A stretch of DNA of 64,000 bases from Rickettsiella massiliensis 20B. Lineage in GTDB: Bacteria; Pseudomonadota; Gammaproteobacteria; Diplorickettsiales; Diplorickettsiaceae. The position numbers and the translations under genes were made by a program. Of the stretch, positions 60,399-64,000 are shown in pieces (positions within the stretch are counted from its first letter, which is position 1; every line of letters begins with the position of its first letter). The notes under the pieces were generated by a model. That model did no database searches. It had not been told where the DNA came from and saw only the letters and a program-made list of their open reading frames with translations. The DNA lies in the NCBI RefSeq assembly GCF_000257395.1, contig NZ_AJGC01000001.1:620001-684000 (forward strand), in the 5' to 3' direction.

Positions 60399-60845
60399 TT
60401 ATTTTTTACTACGTTGGCGAGCAAATAACCGATTCAGCTGATTCGAATTCGTGATGAGATCCGCTAAGGTATAATCTTTTAAGGTTTGCAAAAAATTTTG
60501 CTTCGCTTTATTCAAGATCCTTTTTAAATGACACGCCGGTAAAATCAGGCAGGTTTTATTCTGCGTATCAAAACACTCAATAATATAAAAGTTTGGTTCT
60601 AGTGTTTGAATTAAATCCCCTAAATTAATTTTTTGGGGATCACCCTTGAGCGTCATCCCGCCTTTATTACCACGCGTCGTCTTCAATAAGCCTAACTGAC
60701 TGAGACGATGCACCACTTTGACCAAATGATTTTTAGAAATTTGGTAGCTCTGCGCAATCTCAGCAATCGTACAAAGTTCCTGCTTACGTAGGGCCACATA
60801 GATTAAGGTACGAAGCGCATAATCCGTAAATTGAGTCAATTGCAT
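60399..60845 (-). CDS. nsrR: Rrf2-family nitric-oxide-sensing repressor NsrR
   Basis: NsrR binds a [2Fe-2S] or [4Fe-4S] cluster and releases DNA when nitric oxide attacks it. From Met 60845 the protein reads 'MQLTQFTDYALRTLIYVALR', 'IAEIAQSYQISKNHLVKVVH' (helix-turn-helix) and 'LLKTTRGNKGGMTL', all typical of NsrR. Three cysteines suited to hold the cluster lie in 'ECFDTQNKTCLILPACHL'. The gene is divergent from the truncated-haemoglobin operon, with two palindromes in the 109-base gap, so it probably controls that operon and perhaps itself. Confidence 0.88.
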   Translation of the reverse strand: MQLTQFTDYALRTLIYVALRKQELCTIAEIAQSYQISKNHLVKVVHRLSQLGLLKTTRGNKGGMTLKGDPQKINLGDLIQTLEPNFYIIECFDTQNKTCLILPACHLKRILNKAKQNFLQTLKDYTLADLITNSNQLNRLFARQRSKK

Positions 60846-60875
60846 AACTATTTTTTTAATGATCAATTCTTTGAA

Positions 60876-60893
60876 TATATCTAAATAGATATA
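60876..60893. promoter_or_regulatory. Perfect palindrome near the nsrR start
   Basis: TATATCTAAATAGATATA is a perfect dyad (8 + 2 + 8) 31 bases before the nsrR start. It resembles half-sites of Rrf2 family operators and may serve autoregulation. Based on position only. Confidence 0.5.
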
Positions 60894-60901
60894 CTTAAAA
60901 T

Positions 60902-60918
60902 ATGTATAATAAATACAT
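60902..60918. promoter_or_regulatory. Putative NsrR operator
   Basis: ATGTATAATAAATACAT has the length and symmetry of the known NsrR consensus (ATGCATTTNAAATGCAT, 17 bases), with A/T-rich flanks. It lies 37 bases before the truncated-haemoglobin start, where a repressor would cover the promoter. Confidence 0.65.
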
Positions 60919-60954
60919 TTTTAATAATTTTGTTTTCAAGGGGTTCATCTTACC

Positions 60955-61338
60955 ATGAGTTCGTCCACATTATTTAATAAAATTGGCGGACAAAACACCG
61001 TCAACCAAGCCGTAGATATTTTTTACCGTAAAATTTTACTCGATAATCGGATTAATCATTTTTTTCTTGACATCGATATGAATAAACAGATCCAAAAACA
61101 AAAAGGATTTTTAACGCTGGCCTTGGGTGAACCCAATCACTATACCGGTAAAACACTACGTGAAGGTCATGCACACCTTGTGAAAAGAGGTCTCTCGGAT
61201 CAACACGTCGATTACGTTCTTGAACATTTAACACAAAGCTTAATCGAGCTCGGGGTCACAGCAACGGATATTGCTGAAGTCATCGCCATTGCCAACCAGG
61301 TGCGTGATGAAGTGTTAAATAGGGGGCCGAATGACTGA
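60955..61338 (+). CDS. glbN: Group 1 truncated haemoglobin (TrHbN)
   Basis: Group 1 truncated haemoglobins dioxygenate nitric oxide to nitrate. The 127-residue protein has 'LFNKIGGQNTVNQAVDIFYR', the distal pocket region 'INHFFLDIDMNKQIQKQKGF', 'GEPNHYTGKTLREGHAHL' with the proximal His (HAHL), and a final helix 'VIAIANQVRDEVLNR'. A ribosome site AAGGGG precedes ATG 60955. Its stop overlaps the start of the reductase gene by eight bases. The pairing with an Fe-S flavoreductase under NsrR suggests a two-component NO dioxygenase. Confidence 0.92.
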   Translation: MSSSTLFNKIGGQNTVNQAVDIFYRKILLDNRINHFFLDIDMNKQIQKQKGFLTLALGEPNHYTGKTLREGHAHLVKRGLSDQHVDYVLEHLTQSLIELGVTATDIAEVIAIANQVRDEVLNRGPND

Positions 61339-62297
61339 GGTGAGTTATCAAACTAAAAAGTACACGTTGGAAGATTCAGAAACCGTTCTTGAAGGCTTAT
61401 TACGTCAAAAAATTGCTTATCCTCATTCTTGCAAATCGGGTGTTTGTCAGTCTTGTTTATCTGAATTAGTCGCAGGGTCAATGGATCCGGTTTGGCAAAG
61501 TGGTTTAGATAGCCAGCTTATCGCTCAAAATTATTTCTTACCTTGTCTTTGTCGTCTTAAAGAAGCTATCACCGTGTGTTTAGCCACTCAGTATTACATT
61601 CAGAAATCGCGTAAATTATCCATTTGTCTTTTTTTAGTGCAGAGGTACTGTGTGTAAAACTCGCTGTAAAAAATGGGGCGTTATTTCGGCCCGGTCAATT
61701 CATTCATCTGATTCATCCTTCTTCGGTCCTACGCAGTTATTCGATCGCAAATTTACCACACCGTGATCGTTTTATTGAATTGCATATCAAATTATTGAAC
61801 CATGGGTTTATGAGTCGCTGGCTGCATAAAAAAGCGATTGTGGGTACCACTCTCAAGATACAAGGTCCGCTTGGCCATTGTTTTTATCACAATCCCACTC
61901 AACAAGCGTTTCCGATTGTCTTGGCCGGGACCGGGACGGGATTAGCGCCATTAGTGGGCATTGCGCTCGATGCGCTTGCTCAGCAACATCCTGGCCCCAT
62001 TTATTTATTACACGGCGGGGTCCGCGCTGAAGATCTCTATTTAGATCAATCACTCCAAACCCTCTCTTCTCGTTACACACATTTTTTTATCAGACCTGCA
62101 CACTCAAACCCAGTAACCAGTACGCCAATTTAACCCTGGATGCTTTATTATTGGCGCAGTTAAACGGGATTGAATCGAACGCACGAGTATTTATTTGTGG
62201 TCCAGAAGAAACCACGCGCCGCCTTAAAATAAAAGCTTTTTTAGCAGGCGTTCTGTCCTCCTCGCTTTACAGTGATGCGTTTGTGTATGCAAACTAA
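61331..62297 (+). CDS. 2Fe-2S / FAD / NAD(P)H oxidoreductase, two frameshifts
   Basis: A plant-type ferredoxin domain comes first, with the cluster motif 'CKSGVCQSCLSELVAG' and a fourth cysteine in 'FLPCLCRLKEA'. It is followed by an FAD-binding domain ('FRPGQFIHLIHPSSVLRSYS', then 'IANLP') and an NAD-binding domain ('VLAGTGTGLAPLVGIALDAL', 'YLLHGGVRAEDLY', 'VFICGPEETTRRLK'). This order is that of phenol hydroxylase/benzoate dioxygenase reductases. Seven T near 61629-61635 and seven T near 62082-62088 each need one more base; the repaired protein ends at TAA 62295-62297. It likely supplies electrons to the truncated haemoglobin. Confidence 0.85.
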
Positions 62298-62313
62298 ACA
62301 CCTGTTATTAAGT

Positions 62314-62337
62314 GATCCTCCTCCCTAGAGGAGGATC
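62314..62337 (+). terminator. Hairpin after the flavoreductase gene
   Basis: GATCCTCCTC and GAGGAGGATC form a perfect 10-bp GC-rich stem with a four-base loop 17 bases after the stop. No T-tract follows, so it may act as an mRNA end stabiliser or a weak terminator before trpS. Confidence 0.55.
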
Positions 62338-62403
62338 TCGATATACGCTATATGGTATAATGGAGAGCTTGTATTTTTATCTATATGCGCTGGAAATCAC
62401 TTT

Positions 62404-63514
62404 ATGACGACTCACACAAAAAAAACGACTCTTATCCGGTGATACACCGACCGGAAAACTCCATTTAGGTCATTGGGTGGGTTGTTTACAATCACGGGTC
62501 GCTCTCCAAGAAACCTATGATAGTTTTTTCTTAATTGCTAACGTACATGCTTTTACCACGTTAGCGAAACATCCGGAGCAAATCCGCCAAAATACGTTAG
62601 AACTAGCGTTTGATTATCTGGGTGCCGGGGTTGATCCACAAAAAAGCACCCTCTTTCTCCAGTCCGAAATTCCAGCGATTGCAGAGTTAACCTGGTTTTT
62701 TAGTATGTTGCTTTCTTTTCCACGGGTGATGCGTAATCCGACTTTAAAAGAAGAAATTGTCAATAAAAAACTCGGGGAAAATTATCCCTTTGGCTTTCTA
62801 CTGTACCCTGTTGGTCAAATTGCAGACATTTTAGCATTTCGACCGGAATTGGTTCCTGTGGGGGAAGATCAAATCGCTCATCTTGAAATGGCACGTGAGT
62901 GCGCACGGCGTTTTAATCAACTTTATTGTGGCGTCGATCCACATACTGCGGATCACGAAGCACAACAACAAGGTGGCCTTTTTCCGATTATTGAGGCGCA
63001 TCTAAGCCCAGTAAAACGGTTAGTCGGTTTAGGTGGGCCCAATGCGGAAGGTGTTTTCCCCAAAATGAGTAAATCATTGAACAATGCTATCTATCTAAGT
63101 GATGAAAATGAAGTGATTAAAAGTAAAGTCATGAGCATGTATACTGATCCAAAACGCCTTCGTGCGATCGATCCTGGCTCAACCGAAAATAATCCTTTAT
63201 GGATTTTCCATGATGCGTTTAATGACGATCACGTTTGGGTAGAAGAAGCAAAAGAAAAATACCGTCATGGCCAAATTAAAGATGTGGAATGCAAACAGCG
63301 TTTAACTGAAATCCTTGTTTCACTCATCACACCGCTTCGTGAGCGTCGTAAGTTATTTGCAAACGATCCAGGCGCGGTGTTAACACTGTTAAAAGAAGGT
63401 TCCGAGCGCGCCAACATCGTTGCTGAAGAAACGTTGATCAAAGCAAAAGAGGTAATGCAGCAAGGCTATTTTACACGTCATCTGCACCTTGATTCGATCA
63501 TCACTCCGCCATAA
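62404..63514 (+). CDS. trpS: Tryptophanyl-tRNA synthetase, one frameshift
   Basis: TrpS charges tRNA-Trp. ATG 62404 gives 'MTTHTKK'; after eight A at 62418-62425, dropping one base joins 'RLLSGDTPTGKLHLGHWVG' with the HIGH motif HLGH. Later motifs are 'GFLLYPVGQIADILAF', 'VPVGEDQIAHLEMARECARR' and the KMSKS loop '[17 protein letters not shown]'. The C-terminal anticodon-binding domain is complete. Repaired length is about 370 residues. It is essential, so the indel is presumably a sequence error. It converges with pssA. Confidence 0.95.
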
Positions 63515-63536
63515 ATTTAGACACTGCAGCGTTATC

Positions 63537-64000
63537 TTATTCTTTTGGATGATCAATGGATTCATCTTGAGGGGACGGCGATTTTTTATGTCCCACAGTA
63601 CGTTTTGTGCGCAAGCGCCAAAGCGCTAAAATGGGTCCTGAAAGCCCATAACCAAAAAAAGAAAAATAAAACTTTAGGCGGGTCGAGTGCAATACCGATA
63701 AAGGCTAACACAACACATAAAATCGCAACAAAAGGCACACGTCCTTTCAAATCAATCTCTTTGAAAGAATGATAACGTAAATTACTCACCATCAACACCG
63801 CCGTACAAATCGCTAAAATAGCAGTTGCCAAACTGACGGTATTCGGTGAAATTTCAGAATCGACACACAACCAAACCAAAGCCGCTAAAACTCCGGCCCC
63901 CGCTGGAATAGGGAAACCCTGAAAATAGCGCTTATCCGCATTGATTTGCGTGTTAAAACGCGCCAAACGCAAAGCCCCCGCCGCCGCAAACGCAAACGCC
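63537..64000 (-). CDS. pssA: CDP-diacylglycerol-serine O-phosphatidyltransferase PssA, 3' part, frameshifted
   Basis: PssA makes phosphatidylserine, the precursor of phosphatidylethanolamine, in the inner membrane. The gene runs off the right edge. Visible are 'LRLARFNTQINADKRYFQGF', then 'PIPAGAGVLAALVWL', several membrane helices and 'FKEIDLKGRVPFVAILCVVL'. At a run of seven A near 63655-63661 the frame changes; the second frame reads 'FFGYGLSGPILALWRLRTKR' and a polar tail ending at 63537, which is more like a PssA end than the other frame. The CDP-alcohol phosphotransferase active-site motif lies upstream, outside the window. Confidence 0.8.

Overview
The window looks like the chromosome of an obligate or facultative intracellular gammaproteobacterium of the order Legionellales, probably a Rickettsiella/Diplorickettsia/Coxiella relative. 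The evidence is AT-rich DNA, gammaproteobacterial gene orders (rpsO-pnp, argS-SPOR-hslV-hslU-DUF971, def-fmt-rsmB, dapA followed by a short lipoprotein), many relic genes, and large proteins without recognisable domains that resemble effectors. The lineage is inferred from protein style and gene order; no database search was possible.

Layout. 1-14.7 kb: the end of hemY, a methyltransferase, and most of the UMP pathway on the minus strand (pyrB-pyrI-pyrC, then carB, carA and a pyrD remnant behind rpsO-pnp), interrupted by an unknown gene and a dead ABC exporter. 14.8-20.7 kb: a disabled S24-type phage-like repressor fused to an nth remnant, hemC, a PlsC-like acyltransferase, a PBP5-type carboxypeptidase and a broken membrane protein. 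20.8-32.3 kb: tamA-tamB, a permease/MscK-like channel/MurG-like cluster, then rsmI-tyrS. 32.5-36.8 kb: a protein of about 12 repeats of 45 residues, and an AT-rich stretch with an IS5-type transposase relic. 36.8-46.6 kb: DUF971, hslU, hslV, a SPOR protein and argS (minus), a secreted DUF2807 protein (plus), then an OmpA-like lipoprotein, rsmB, fmt and def (minus). 46.9-50 kb: a choline-kinase-like phosphotransferase and an unknown helical protein. 50-64 kb: a CIO-type bd oxidase with DUF2474, thpR, tRNA-Ser(CGA) overlapping a lipoprotein gene, dapA, amgK-murU, proC, pckA, an NsrR-controlled truncated haemoglobin plus Fe-S flavoreductase, trpS and the end of pssA.

The main technical feature is that about thirty coding sequences are broken by one-base indels, almost all in short homopolymer runs, including single-copy essential genes (tyrS, trpS, rpsO, fmt, argS). 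I repaired each by reading the two flanking frames and list the gene over its whole extent. These breaks look like sequencing errors. A second class of lesion is deletion of tens of bases outside homopolymers (S24 repressor, nth, permease, hslU, hslV, argS, proC, pyrD); these may be real decay or assembly loss, and I mark most of those genes as pseudogenes.

The most interesting biology is the eukaryote/Bacteroidetes-style carbamoyl-phosphate synthase, the NsrR / truncated haemoglobin / flavoreductase module with two palindromic operators, the 45-residue repeat protein, the MurG-like enzyme of Gram-positive style next to a mechanosensitive channel, and a methyltransferase resembling arthropod juvenile-hormone acid methyltransferases.
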